DNA of 34,173 nucleotides from Taibaiella sp. (lineage in GTDB: Bacteria; Bacteroidota; Bacteroidia; Chitinophagales; Chitinophagaceae), in assembly GCA_014377675.1 (NCBI GenBank), contig JACMPD010000096.1, forward strand, positions 1 to 34,173, in the 5' to 3' direction. Within the stretch, counting starts at the first letter, position 1; every line of letters begins with the position of its first letter. The translations under genes and the position numbers were made by a program. Of this stretch, positions 24,876 to 32,717 are shown one piece after another. The notes under the pieces were generated by a model. It searched no databases. It was given only the letters and a program-made list of their open reading frames with translations, and was not told the origin of the DNA.

Positions 24876-25559
24876 GTGAATAATAATGGATTTAGCGGAA
24901 AAAGCGAGAAAAATTTAGGGCAAATTTCAGGATTTATCTATTATTGCATAAAAAAAGCAAAGTCAGGTTACAAAGAACTTTTTGAAAACAACAAGGAGTG
25001 GGTTTCAGTAATGAAGGGCCGCGAAGTTGATTTTTTTGAAAAGCGTTCACAAGGTCAAAGACCCGATTATCGATACATTGGCTCTGACGGCCGGGTGCTG
25101 GCTAATGAAATAGTAGGAATGCAGCCAGAAGACGTATTTGTCCACCGCAATATTGCTAACATGGTGAATAATACTGACATGAATGTAATGTCCGTAATTA
25201 ACTATGCTACAGTTCACCTTAATGTGAAGCATATCATTGTTTGCGGCCATTATAACTGTAGTGGAGTAAAGGCAGCGATGCAGGCGAAAGAAATGGGTAT
25301 AATCAACTTGTGGCTCAGAGGCATTAGGGATGTATACCAGTTGCATATGGCCGAGCTTGACGCCATTAAACATGAGTACGAAAGATATACCAGGCTGGTG
25401 GAACTAAATGTAAGAGAGCAGGCTATAAACGTAATTAAAACAGCTAATGTGCAGAAACTGTACTTGAAACAGGGCTTCCCTGTGGTACATGGCTGGGTTT
25501 TTGATCTGAAGACTGGCCTGCTGAAAGTCCTTGAGATTGGTTTCGCTTCAATACTTTAA
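24876..25559 (+). CDS. Beta-class carbonic anhydrase, probably inactivated
   Basis: The frame encodes a 227-residue beta-carbonic anhydrase (CO2 hydration) in recognisable shape: YKELFENNKEW, FVHRNIANMVNNTDMNVMSVI, the zinc-site segment VCGHYNCSGVKAAM (His125, Cys128), GWVFDLKTGLLKVLE. Three defects are visible. The signature IGCSDSRV reads IGSDGRV (68-74): the Cys zinc ligand is missing as exactly one codon between 25082 and 25083, and the second Ser is Gly. No ATG exists where homology begins; the only upstream start is a GTG giving about 30 unlike residues, while an ATA at 24948 sits where ATG would be expected. After the TAA at 25557-25559 the frame continues with KIQKIYDLTGM, resembling the family's C-terminus. 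It is most likely a decaying gene; otherwise a non-catalytic homologue. Confidence 0.8.
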   Translation: MNNNGFSGKSEKNLGQISGFIYYCIKKAKSGYKELFENNKEWVSVMKGREVDFFEKRSQGQRPDYRYIGSDGRVLANEIVGMQPEDVFVHRNIANMVNNTDMNVMSVINYATVHLNVKHIIVCGHYNCSGVKAAMQAKEMGIINLWLRGIRDVYQLHMAELDAIKHEYERYTRLVELNVREQAINVIKTANVQKLYLKQGFPVVHGWVFDLKTGLLKVLEIGFASIL

Positions 25560-25673
25560 AAAATACAGAAAATCTATGACCTCACCGGGATGGTATCAGC
25601 TACAAGTGAAGATGGCGATTTTTAAAGAGTATACCGATGAAATTTATTCAACTACCCATTTTCCCCAATAGAT

Positions 25674-26363
25674 ATGAGCGACTTTAACAGCATTAAAAAC
25701 TGGCTTGAAGATGACCGGCCGCGCGAGAAGATGATGCAAAAGGGCGCGGCAGCGCTTACTGACGCTGAGTTGCTCGCCATACTTTTATCAACCGGGAGTA
25801 GGAATAAATCAGCTGTTGACCTGGCAAAAGAAGCACTTGAAATGGCACATAATAATCTCAGGGAACTTGGGCGGCTGAATATTGATGAACTGCAAAAGAT
25901 AAATGGCATCGGGGAAGCCAAGGCCATAATTATATCCGCATCAATGGAACTGGGCCGGCGAAGGCAACTGGCTGCCGGCCTTGAACGCAAGGCAGTGCGC
26001 ACAAGCGCTGACGCGGTGGAGATATTTATGCCAATATTACAAGATTTAAATCATGAGGCGTTTTGCGTGGTATATATGAACCAGGCCTGCAAGGTGATAA
26101 AGACAGAACTGGTAAGTAATGGCGGACTTACGGCGACTGTGGCGGATATACGTATTATTTTAAAAAACGCATTGCTTTGCAATGCAAATACGCTACTGCT
26201 GGGGCATAACCATCCATCGGGGAATAAAACGCCAAGTGAGCAGGATAAGATTCTCACTCGTAAAATAAAGGAAGCGGCAGCACTGATGGATATAAAATTA
26301 CTGGACCATATAATAATAGCCGGCAATGACTACCTCAGCCTTTCTGATGAAGGCTATTGTTGA
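25674..26363 (+). CDS. radC: RadC family JAB-domain protein
   Basis: This 229-residue protein is of the RadC type. Despite the name, a DNA-repair role is doubtful. The N-terminal half carries a helix-hairpin-helix (LGRLNIDELQKINGIGEAKA, about 65-84). The C-terminal half is a JAB/MPN metalloprotease-like domain with the JAMM motif complete: His178 and His180 in GHNHPSG and Asp191 downstream, plus a conserved Glu in TELVSNGG. The start ATG at 25674 gives MSDFNSIKNWLEDDRPREKM, the usual RadC N-terminus. The gene follows the defective carbonic anhydrase by about 114 bases and is followed by a convergent START-like gene. Confidence 0.9.
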   Translation: MSDFNSIKNWLEDDRPREKMMQKGAAALTDAELLAILLSTGSRNKSAVDLAKEALEMAHNNLRELGRLNIDELQKINGIGEAKAIIISASMELGRRRQLAAGLERKAVRTSADAVEIFMPILQDLNHEAFCVVYMNQACKVIKTELVSNGGLTATVADIRIILKNALLCNANTLLLGHNHPSGNKTPSEQDKILTRKIKEAAALMDIKLLDHIIIAGNDYLSLSDEGYC

Positions 26364-26444
26364 GCTGATAAGCAACCAATAATGGTTCCGGATGGAAGCA
26401 TAAGGAAGCCTGCCGGAGCTGCCCGGAAATCTGTTGCAGCGTTA

Positions 26445-26828
26445 TCAGGCGCCGATGCGATGTTTTAAATCATTGACCTGAGAGTGCCATAGTTGTTCCT
26501 GGTCTTTGAGATCGGCTTTTTCAGCGAAGTCGGTAATTCTTAAAATTGTCTCACTTGTAACCGGACTTTGCTCAATGCTGAATTCAAAAAACTCATCGGT
26601 GGCGTAATATTCCCAGCGATAGCGAATAAATTCATTTTCAATATGCTCCAGAATTTCAGCACTTTCCGTAGCTCCATTCCATGTAAAAAAAAATTTATGA
26701 TCCCGTTGATCAACCTTATCAGCGAACCATTCCTGCAAACCCACAGGCGTAGATAAAAACTCATATAAAATCGCCGGGGAACAACGAATTGGAAATTCTA
26801 CCGAATACATTATTTTTTTCTTACTCAT
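26445..26828 (-). CDS. START-like domain (SRPBCC superfamily) protein
   Basis: This 127-residue protein is of the START-like family common in Bacteroidota. The helix-grip fold is suggested by the first strand (KKIMYSVEFPIRCSPAILYEFLSTP), the Trp-containing GLQEWFADKVDQRDHKFFFTWNG, the mid-strand WEYYATDEFFEFSI and the long C-terminal helix LKDQEQLWHSQVNDLKHRI. Members have a hydrophobic cavity for lipids or other ligands, but no ligand is known for this group. It is divergent from rpoD, with about 250 bases between the starts, a placement that may be conserved. No enzyme motif is seen. Confidence 0.8.
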   Translation of the reverse strand: MSKKKIMYSVEFPIRCSPAILYEFLSTPVGLQEWFADKVDQRDHKFFFTWNGATESAEILEHIENEFIRYRWEYYATDEFFEFSIEQSPVTSETILRITDFAEKADLKDQEQLWHSQVNDLKHRIGA

Positions 26829-26969
26829 TGCTTGAGATTCACTTGTTTCTGAGAGTGCAATAATAAAAAATTGATGCTACAAACAAAATTTTATTCCCTA
26901 ATTTAATGAATATTTTTAAACTATATCTCAGCAATTTCAGAAATGCAAGTTAAGACAATCATAATTTTT

Positions 26970-27001
26970 TTTGGGTTGGATTGTTAAGACCCTTAGATTT
27001 G
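26970..27001 (+). promoter_or_regulatory. Bacteroidota promoter of the sigma-factor gene
   Basis: TTTG (26970-26973), a 20-base spacer and TAGATTTG (26994-27001) match TTTG-N(19-21)-TAnnTTTG perfectly. Transcription should start near 27006, giving a leader of about 75 bases. This is the clearest promoter in the window. Confidence 0.75.
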
Positions 27002-27081
27002 CCAAATAAAATGCCCGGTTTGGTTTTTTTAATTATCGTGAATTTCAATTTACTAACCACTAACTTACTTTACCAATGTCA

Positions 27082-27951
27082 ATGCGCCAGTTAAAGATAA
27101 CGAAATCAATTACCAATCGCGAGAGCCAGTCACTGGAAAAATATCTACAGGAGATAGGTAAAGTAGATTTAATAACCCCTGAGGAGGAAGTACAATTAGC
27201 GATAAGGATAAAACAGGGCGATCAGCGCGCGTTAGAGAAATTAACAAAAGCAAATCTCCGCTTCGTGGTATCTGTTGCTAAGCAGTATCAGAATCAGGGC
27301 CTCTCTCTAAGTGATTTAATTAATGAGGGCAATCTTGGTTTAATTAAGGCAGCTCAGCGTTTTGATGAAACACGTGGATTTAAATTCATTTCTTACGCAG
27401 TGTGGTGGATCCGCCAGTCTATATTACAGGCACTTGCGGAACAGTCACGTATTGTTAGGCTGCCACTGAATAAAGTTGGGCTTTCTAACAAGATAAGCAA
27501 GGCATACTCACAACTAGAGCAGGAATTTGAGCGGGAGCCATCAACCGAGGAACTGGCCGAGTTGCTCGACATAGGTACTGAAGAAGTGGAAACGACACTC
27601 GGGGTTGCTGCTAGACACGTGTCAGTTGATGCGCCTTTCGTGGACAGTGAAGATAATTCTCTTCTTGATATACTTGAAAACCCCAATTCGGTTGCGGCTG
27701 ATGCGGATCTTTATCATCGCGAATCGCTGAGTTGCGAAATTGAGCGTTCTTTAAGTACATTAACTGACCGACAGAAGGATGTAATCATGCTTTATTTTGG
27801 CATAGGTGTTTCTAACCCAATGAGCCTCGAAGATATCGGGGAAAAATTCTCCCTGACCCGTGAGCGCGTAAGACAAATAAAAGACAAGGCAATAACGAAG
27901 CTGAGAACACCCGGCCGTTGCCAGTTGCTGAAGACCTATCTTGGAAACTAA
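27082..27951 (+). CDS. rpoD: RpoD/SigA-family sigma factor
   Basis: This is a primary-type sigma-70 factor of 289 residues, the short form typical of Bacteroidota, which lack the long region 1.1. [20 protein letters not shown] is the standard N-terminus, so the ATG at 27082 is preferred over the one at 27076. Region 1.2 is [16 protein letters not shown] (21-36). Region 2 is the near-invariant [22 protein letters not shown] (58-79) with [20 protein letters not shown] (95-114), which holds the -10 recognition helix. Region 3 covers about 130-185. Region 4 with the -35 helix-turn-helix is [20 protein letters not shown] (248-267). Regions 3 and 4 differ at several usually constant places (LSNKIS, RTPGRCQ), so a paralogue of the main factor cannot be excluded. 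It has its own promoter and terminator. Confidence 0.88.
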   Translation: MRQLKITKSITNRESQSLEKYLQEIGKVDLITPEEEVQLAIRIKQGDQRALEKLTKANLRFVVSVAKQYQNQGLSLSDLINEGNLGLIKAAQRFDETRGFKFISYAVWWIRQSILQALAEQSRIVRLPLNKVGLSNKISKAYSQLEQEFEREPSTEELAELLDIGTEEVETTLGVAARHVSVDAPFVDSEDNSLLDILENPNSVAADADLYHRESLSCEIERSLSTLTDRQKDVIMLYFGIGVSNPMSLEDIGEKFSLTRERVRQIKDKAITKLRTPGRCQLLKTYLGN

Positions 27952-27974
27952 ATAAAAAATACAGTATAAATAGA

Positions 27975-28014
27975 AATAACCCGCGATTTTAATAGATCGC
28001 GGGTTATTTTTTTT
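27975..28014 (+). terminator. Rho-independent terminator of the sigma-factor gene
   Basis: AATAACCCGCGAT (27975-27987) pairs with ATCGCGGGTTATT (27996-28008) over 13 bases, and is followed by a run of T up to about 28014. Confidence 0.9.
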
Positions 28015-28133
28015 GTTTCCTAACGAATATATGCGGCGTTGCGTCATTATTGTATTGCCTGCAATTTTTGCGCCTGCCCCTTTTACACTATCACCAGTTT
28101 TTATCACCCCTCTGAGCAGCGGTAATAATCCCA

Positions 28134-29843
28134 CTACTCAGAGGGCACAGGCGGTGGTGCTGACGCGCCAGCGTCTTCTTTGTTATTTCCTCCTGACCTG
28201 TTTCTTTGCGGCCTGTTCCTTTGCGGCCTTGGAGGGCGGCTTTGCTGCTCACCATTGGCAGGTTTGTCGTTGTTATTGGCTTTATCTCCTTGTGTCGCTT
28301 GCGCCTGATCACCGGCAGAGATATCTCCCTGTTGCGGGCGTGCAGGCTGATCAGCTCTTTTGTTTTGCTGATTGTTTTGGGGTCTTGGCTGTTGGTTTGG
28401 CCTGGGCTCTCTTTGCTCCCTCGGTGGCCTGGGCTGTGGCGGGTTATCACCCTGTGCCTGCTGATCCTGGTCCCTTGGTTGTCTTGGTGGCCTGGGGGCT
28501 CCCTGCGCCGGTTGATCGGGCTTCCTGTTCTGGTTAGGGTTAGGTCTGTTCTGCGGTGGCATTACCTGCTGCGGGTTGTTAGTACCCGCCTCACGGGGTT
28601 GTTTTTGCGGACGTGGCCCACGGTCTGGCCTATCAGTACGCATGGTTTGTTCCCCGCCTTTAGGTTGTTCCGTCTTCGGCCTGTTACCCTGTATATTCGG
28701 CTTGCCGCCACCACCTGATTTTTTCTTATTTTTGTTATTATTTTTCTCGAGGTTTTTAAGTGTTATCTGCCCCACGTCATTTACGAAACCGACATCAATA
28801 CTCAGTCCCGCTTTTTCAGCCTTGGTTTCAATCTCGACCGGGTGTAACTCATCAGCTTTCTGCCCGAGCTTGTTCATTTTAATAATTTCCTTTACCCGGT
28901 CTATGGAGAGTGGATACTGTTTATTATGATCTGAGAAGCTATACCACATCAGATTTTTAAAAATATCTCTTTTCTGCAGGTGAGCAATGCCTTTTACGGT
29001 CTCCAGAGAATCGGCATGATGAGGAAAGACTGAAAGCGCGTCCATATAGGTGTCCAATTCATAATTGAGACAGCATTTAAGCCTGCCGCACTGTCCTGAT
29101 AGCTTTGTCTGATTGATGGAGAGGTTTTGATACCTTGCCGCGGTGGTGTTCACTGATTTAAAATCAGACAGCCATGTGCTGCAGCAAAGTTCCCTGCCAC
29201 AGGAACCTATACCCCCTACTTTACCACTCTCCTGCCGTGCGCCTATCTGGCGCATCTCTACCTTCATTTTAAAGTCATTGGCGAAAAACTTTATTAATTC
29301 CCTGAAATCAACCCGCTGATCAGCAGTGTAGAAAAAAGTTCCCTTTTTACTGTCAGCCTGAATTTCCACTTCGCACAGTTTCATGTTCAGGTTAAGTGTT
29401 CTCGCAATTGCCCTTGAGCGTATCAGTACCTCTGGTTCGCGGTCTTTTTGTGCAGCGCACAAAGCCACTTCTTCATCAGTAGCCGGATGAAGTACACGCT
29501 TGGTAACGCCATTCTCTGTTACCGAATATTTCTTCATCTGCAGTTTCACCAGCTCTCCCGTTAGGCTTACCTGCCCTACATCATACCCACCTACACCCTC
29601 TACCGCTATCCAGTCGTTCTTTTCTAAAATACTATGAGTGTTGTTCCTGAAAAACTCTTTGCGGCTGCCTTTATTGAATGAAACTTCAATAACAGGGTAT
29701 GGTTTTGCGCCGTCATGCAGCGGCAGACTGCTCAGCCAGTCATGCACATTTAGCCGGTTGCAGCCACCTGTGCTGCACCCTCCATTACTTTTGCAACCAG
29801 ACGGCTTTCCACCGGCAGCTGATCCGCAACTGTCACATCCCAT
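28134..29843 (-). CDS. PSP1/RicT-family protein with long disordered C-terminal tail
   Basis: This 569-residue protein has three parts. Residues 1-30 are Cys/Gly-rich (Cys3, 6, 17, 23, 28). Residues 50-300 form the PSP1 domain related to RicT (YaaT), which in Bacillus forms an Fe-S complex affecting RNA processing and competence; here RSRAIARTLNLNMKLCEVEIQ, YTADQRVDFRELIKFFAND and the Cys clusters GSCGRELCC (Cys215, 220, 221) and QCGRLKCC (Cys252, 257, 258) are intact. Residues about 369-569 are low-complexity, rich in Pro, Gln, Arg and Asn with many RPQ, RPP and PRP repeats, and should be disordered. Family members normally end soon after the core, so the 200-residue tail is unusual. The gene converges with the sigma-factor gene. 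No ricA or ricF neighbour is visible. Confidence 0.85.
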   Translation of the reverse strand: MGCDSCGSAAGGKPSGCKSNGGCSTGGCNRLNVHDWLSSLPLHDGAKPYPVIEVSFNKGSRKEFFRNNTHSILEKNDWIAVEGVGGYDVGQVSLTGELVKLQMKKYSVTENGVTKRVLHPATDEEVALCAAQKDREPEVLIRSRAIARTLNLNMKLCEVEIQADSKKGTFFYTADQRVDFRELIKFFANDFKMKVEMRQIGARQESGKVGGIGSCGRELCCSTWLSDFKSVNTTAARYQNLSINQTKLSGQCGRLKCCLNYELDTYMDALSVFPHHADSLETVKGIAHLQKRDIFKNLMWYSFSDHNKQYPLSIDRVKEIIKMNKLGQKADELHPVEIETKAEKAGLSIDVGFVNDVGQITLKNLEKNNNKNKKKSGGGGKPNIQGNRPKTEQPKGGEQTMRTDRPDRGPRPQKQPREAGTNNPQQVMPPQNRPNPNQNRKPDQPAQGAPRPPRQPRDQDQQAQGDNPPQPRPPREQREPRPNQQPRPQNNQQNKRADQPARPQQGDISAGDQAQATQGDKANNNDKPANGEQQSRPPRPQRNRPQRNRSGGNNKEDAGASAPPPVPSE

Positions 29844-30158
29844 TTATTAAAAAATTTATATAGAACTAATCAACTGACAATGAAATTAATACATGGCAAA
29901 AGCAAACACCACTTATTAGGTTGCAAAACTGCATCTGTCAATTAATCGCTTATTGTTATAAAAAATGTTGAAATATCTTTTTCCAACTTACCTTAACCTA
30001 CAAACTTACAAAAATATTAACCTCAAACGGAAAAAAAATGCAGTGCTACCGTCAGCAAAATAAATATAATATTTTTTAAAAATAGAATATTTATATAAAA
30101 AAAATAACGCACCGGAACATCCGCATGCGTCATATAAATTAAATATTGATTAGGGAAA
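29844..30158. other. AT-rich intergenic region
   Basis: About 315 very AT-rich bases between the PSP1 gene and the small membrane-protein gene. It contains the terminator at 30094-30130 and no gene that I can support. Confidence 0.5.
30094..30130 (-). terminator. Probable terminator of the small membrane-protein gene
   Basis: On the minus strand ACGCA and TGCGT (30126-30130 and 30107-30111) plus an inner CGG/CCG pair form a hairpin, followed by a T-rich run (the complement of the A-run before 30105). The internal loop weakens it. Confidence 0.55.
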
Positions 30159-30377
30159 CTATGCTATTCCAGGATCAGTTTTGCCGTTAGTATCGTGGCG
30201 GTGGTGAGGTTTATGTTTACCCCTGTATGCCGGCAGAAATTGCTTTACTATATGTTTTTCCTCTTCTTCATTTTCTTTTCCCTTTTCTGAAATGTACTTA
30301 TATAACTTCATCACAGGGTAATAAAGTACCGCGGCCGCAACTGCGGAAATTCCTATCATTTTCCAATAACTTTTCAT
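30159..30377 (-). CDS. Small single-helix membrane protein of unknown function
   Basis: The 72-residue product begins MKSYWKMIGISAVAAAVLYYPVMKLY, a membrane helix (about 8-24). A very acidic/basic stretch follows (EKGKENEEEEK), then a His/Lys-rich end (GKHKPHHRHD). No named family is recognised. Support for being real comes from a normal start, a hydrophobic helix, a terminator directly downstream and AT-rich flanks typical of an intergenic setting. The His-rich tail could bind metal, but that is speculation. Confidence 0.5.
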   Translation of the reverse strand: MKSYWKMIGISAVAAAVLYYPVMKLYKYISEKGKENEEEEKHIVKQFLPAYRGKHKPHHRHDTNGKTDPGIA

Positions 30378-30819
30378 GACAATTGTTTTTAGTTTGATTC
30401 AATATTTCTAAGTGAAATGAAAAAATTATGCCAGCAGGCTTGGTCACCTTGCATTATAATAGCTTTTCACCTACTTCCCGGTGTCCATAAAAAGCTAATC
30501 ACTAATTAATTTTAGCATGTTCCACAACGGCAAAAAGTTCAATTTCTTATTAAAGAAGATACCGTTTGTAAAATTTTAAAAAAAAATAATTACACAAAAA
30601 AAAAATAAAAAGCTATTGACATCCTCGGCTTTGGCTATATACCCACCGCAGTGCCGGTGATCTGATTTTTTTAAAGGCAAGTAATCAATATTTCGTCGGG
30701 TAGTTTTCAAAACAAATTCAACAGATCCAAATGATTTTTTTAACTAGCATTTCATAAATCGTCATTCTTCTAACAAACTAAAAAACAGTAATTACGTAAC
30801 CATTAAAACCAAAATTACA
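30378..30819. other. Intergenic region with a composite hairpin
   Basis: These 442 bases hold no gene that I can support. There is a composite hairpin: TAGCTTTT (30460-30467) with AAAAGCTA (30490-30497), enclosing CACC (30468-30471) with GGTG (30480-30483). A small CACCG/CGGTG stem (30644-30648, 30655-30659) with a T-run at 30666-30672 looks like a weak plus-strand terminator. Confidence 0.4.
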
Positions 30820-31584
30820 ATGAGAAAAAGTCTATCTTGGTCATTATTTGTCGTCTTACTAATTACCTTCGCCACCACTGGTGAGGCGCAAGTAATTAGT
30901 ACATTTGCCGGTATGGGCACTGCCGGCTACACCGGTAACGGCGGCTCCGCGAGTGTGGCACAACTATCGCGACCCACAAGTATTGTCGCTGATGACTCAG
31001 GAAATGTGTACATAGCCGACTATGATAATAATGTAATACGCAAGGTAACGACAGACGGCCTTATTAATACGCTTGCAGGAAACGGCACCCCAGGGTACAG
31101 TGGCGATGGCGGTTCTTCAACAGCTGCACAACTTTCCGCACCATCAGGCATAGCGGTAGACGTGGCAGGGAATCTGTATATACTTTTGCAGGAACTGGCA
31201 CAGTTGGGTCATCAGGCAATGGCGGCCTGGCTGTTTTGGCCAGATTAAACTTCCCTTACGGCGTAGCTGCTGACCGTGCAGGCAATATATATATATCGCA
31301 GATGCAGGGAATAGCGTGATACGCAGGGTGAACAGCGCCGGCATCATTAGTCGTTTCGCAGGTACAACAGCTACTATAGGCAATAGTGGCGATGGTGGCG
31401 CGGCCACAACGGCAGAGTTGAATTTTCCAACAGGGGTATCGGCTGACAGCTCAGGAAATGTGTTTGTAGCTGATAACGGTAACCATATAGTTAGAAAAAT
31501 TTCAACAACAGGCATTATTTCAACTTTAGCAGGAAATGATACTGCGGGATAGGCAGGAGACGGCGGCGCAGTTGTTTTTCCCAT
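30820..31584 (+). pseudogene. Degenerate NHL-repeat exported protein (5' part of broken gene)
   Basis: The ATG at 30820 begins a signal peptide (MRKSLSWSLFVVLLITFATTGEAQ), followed by NHL-type beta-propeller repeats of the form AGNGTPGYSGDGG, AQLSAPSGIAVD, GNLYIAD, VIRKV. The frame then breaks repeatedly. At about 31182-31185, GNLYI is joined directly to FAGTG, so about 20 residues of a repeat are missing. Around 31284-31294 a TA dinucleotide is added to a TA run. A TAG at 31550-31552 replaces a Tyr-type codon in GYAGDGG. A further shift occurs before the next ORF. Read piecewise in three frames, the repeats remain clear, so loss looks recent. It is the front of the same gene whose PKD/T9SS rear is at 31585-32688. 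Confidence 0.85.
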
Positions 31585-32688
31585 ATGGAGTATCAGCTGA
31601 CAGAAGAGGCTACCAATACCCAGGAAATAGTGGTAAGGGTAAACCCTACTCCAATACTTACAAGCGACACCCATGATACCGTGTGCAGCGGCGTACAGTT
31701 TACCTATGTACCAACGAGCTCAACAAGCGGAGCAACCTACACATGGAACCGCAGTGCTGTTTCCGGCATAACACCTGCTACAGGTTCGGGGTCAGGTAAT
31801 CTTGTGGAAACACTTATCAATACTACTGCATCACCGGTAATAGCTATATATGTTTTCACTGTAACAGCTAATGGTTGTTCAAGTACAGCTACTGTTGTAA
31901 AAACAGTAAACGCTCCGGTGCCTGTTCCTGTAATAGTTACCAATACACCTGTTAACGTATGTTCTAATACAAAATTCCAAAACTTTGGTGCGGCAACATT
32001 ACCTGCATCAGGTCTGAATTACAACTGGTCAGCTTCCAACGCTGCGATATGGTCGCAGGGCGCTAACCACCAGTACGCACTTGTCAATTTCCCTAATCCG
32101 GGTACGGCTGTCGTTTATCTTAAGACAAATATAATAGGAGCAGCGTGCAGCAACACAGATTCATTTATAGTAAATGTTAGCAGCAGCGTATCAGACAATG
32201 TAACTGTAATTTATTATAACAGCCGCTTTGTAGCGTCACCAGGTAATGAGGATAGCTACCAGTGGGGTTATGACGATAAAACTACTCTTGACTCAACTAT
32301 GTTGCATGGTGAAGTAAACCAGGATTATTATAATGCAACTCCTGACTTTGGTAACAAGTCTTATTGGGTGATCAATACTCATAATGGGTGTATGCAGAAA
32401 ACCTATTTCAATTCACCTTTAGGTGTTACTGAGACTAATGAACCTGCTATTGCTTCTATTAATGTTTTCCCTAACCCAACTGACGGCAATATAAATATTG
32501 AAGTAAGTGCAAATGTGAAAGGTGATATTAAATACGAAATAGCTAATATGATAGGTCAGCAGTACAAGGTGACAACAGCAGGCAACAGCGTTAGCATGAA
32601 TGTAACTGACTTACCGGCAGGTGTTTATATAATAACATGTACACAGGAAGGTACAAAAATCGCCTCAACAAGGTTTATTAAAAACTAA
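31585..32688 (+). CDS. PKD-like and T9SS-domain remnant of the broken NHL-repeat gene
   Basis: The open frame gives 367 residues. The first ATG is probably not a native start because there is no signal peptide and the preceding bases belong to the NHL region in another frame. From EEATNTQEIVVRVNPTPI on, it carries PKD-like immunoglobulin-fold segments (VCSGVQFTYVPTSS, ATYTWNRSAVSGITPA, ASPVIAIYVFTVTANGCSSTA), a second domain around NYNWSASNAAIWSQG, and a T9SS type A tail (INVFPNPTDGNINIEV, NMIGQQYKV, LPAGVYIITCTQEGTKIASTRFIKN). The whole 30820-32688 locus was most likely one secreted adhesin-like protein. Without a signal peptide this remnant should not be exported, so I regard it as non-functional in its present form. 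The next gene starts 30 bases later. Confidence 0.7.
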   Translation: MEYQLTEEATNTQEIVVRVNPTPILTSDTHDTVCSGVQFTYVPTSSTSGATYTWNRSAVSGITPATGSGSGNLVETLINTTASPVIAIYVFTVTANGCSSTATVVKTVNAPVPVPVIVTNTPVNVCSNTKFQNFGAATLPASGLNYNWSASNAAIWSQGANHQYALVNFPNPGTAVVYLKTNIIGAACSNTDSFIVNVSSSVSDNVTVIYYNSRFVASPGNEDSYQWGYDDKTTLDSTMLHGEVNQDYYNATPDFGNKSYWVINTHNGCMQKTYFNSPLGVTETNEPAIASINVFPNPTDGNINIEVSANVKGDIKYEIANMIGQQYKVTTAGNSVSMNVTDLPAGVYIITCTQEGTKIASTRFIKN

Positions 32689-32717
32689 TCAGCTAACACA
32701 CATAAAACTTCATAGAA

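Noticed and set aside
28108-28145. CCCTCTGAG/CTCAGAGGG hairpin at the PSP1 stop codon as a terminator
   Set aside because: It overlaps the stop codon, and the minus-strand transcript has no T-run after it.
28013-28718. Plus-strand open frames opposite the PSP1 tail, rich in Leu, Arg and Trp
   Set aside because: They are antisense readings of the Pro/Gln/Arg-rich tail; the minus-strand frame has clear PSP1 homology and a proper start.
30615-30641. TTGACA followed by TATATA as an E. coli-type promoter
   Set aside because: The spacing is about 14 bases, too short, and the phylum's sigma factor uses TTTG/TAnnTTTG.
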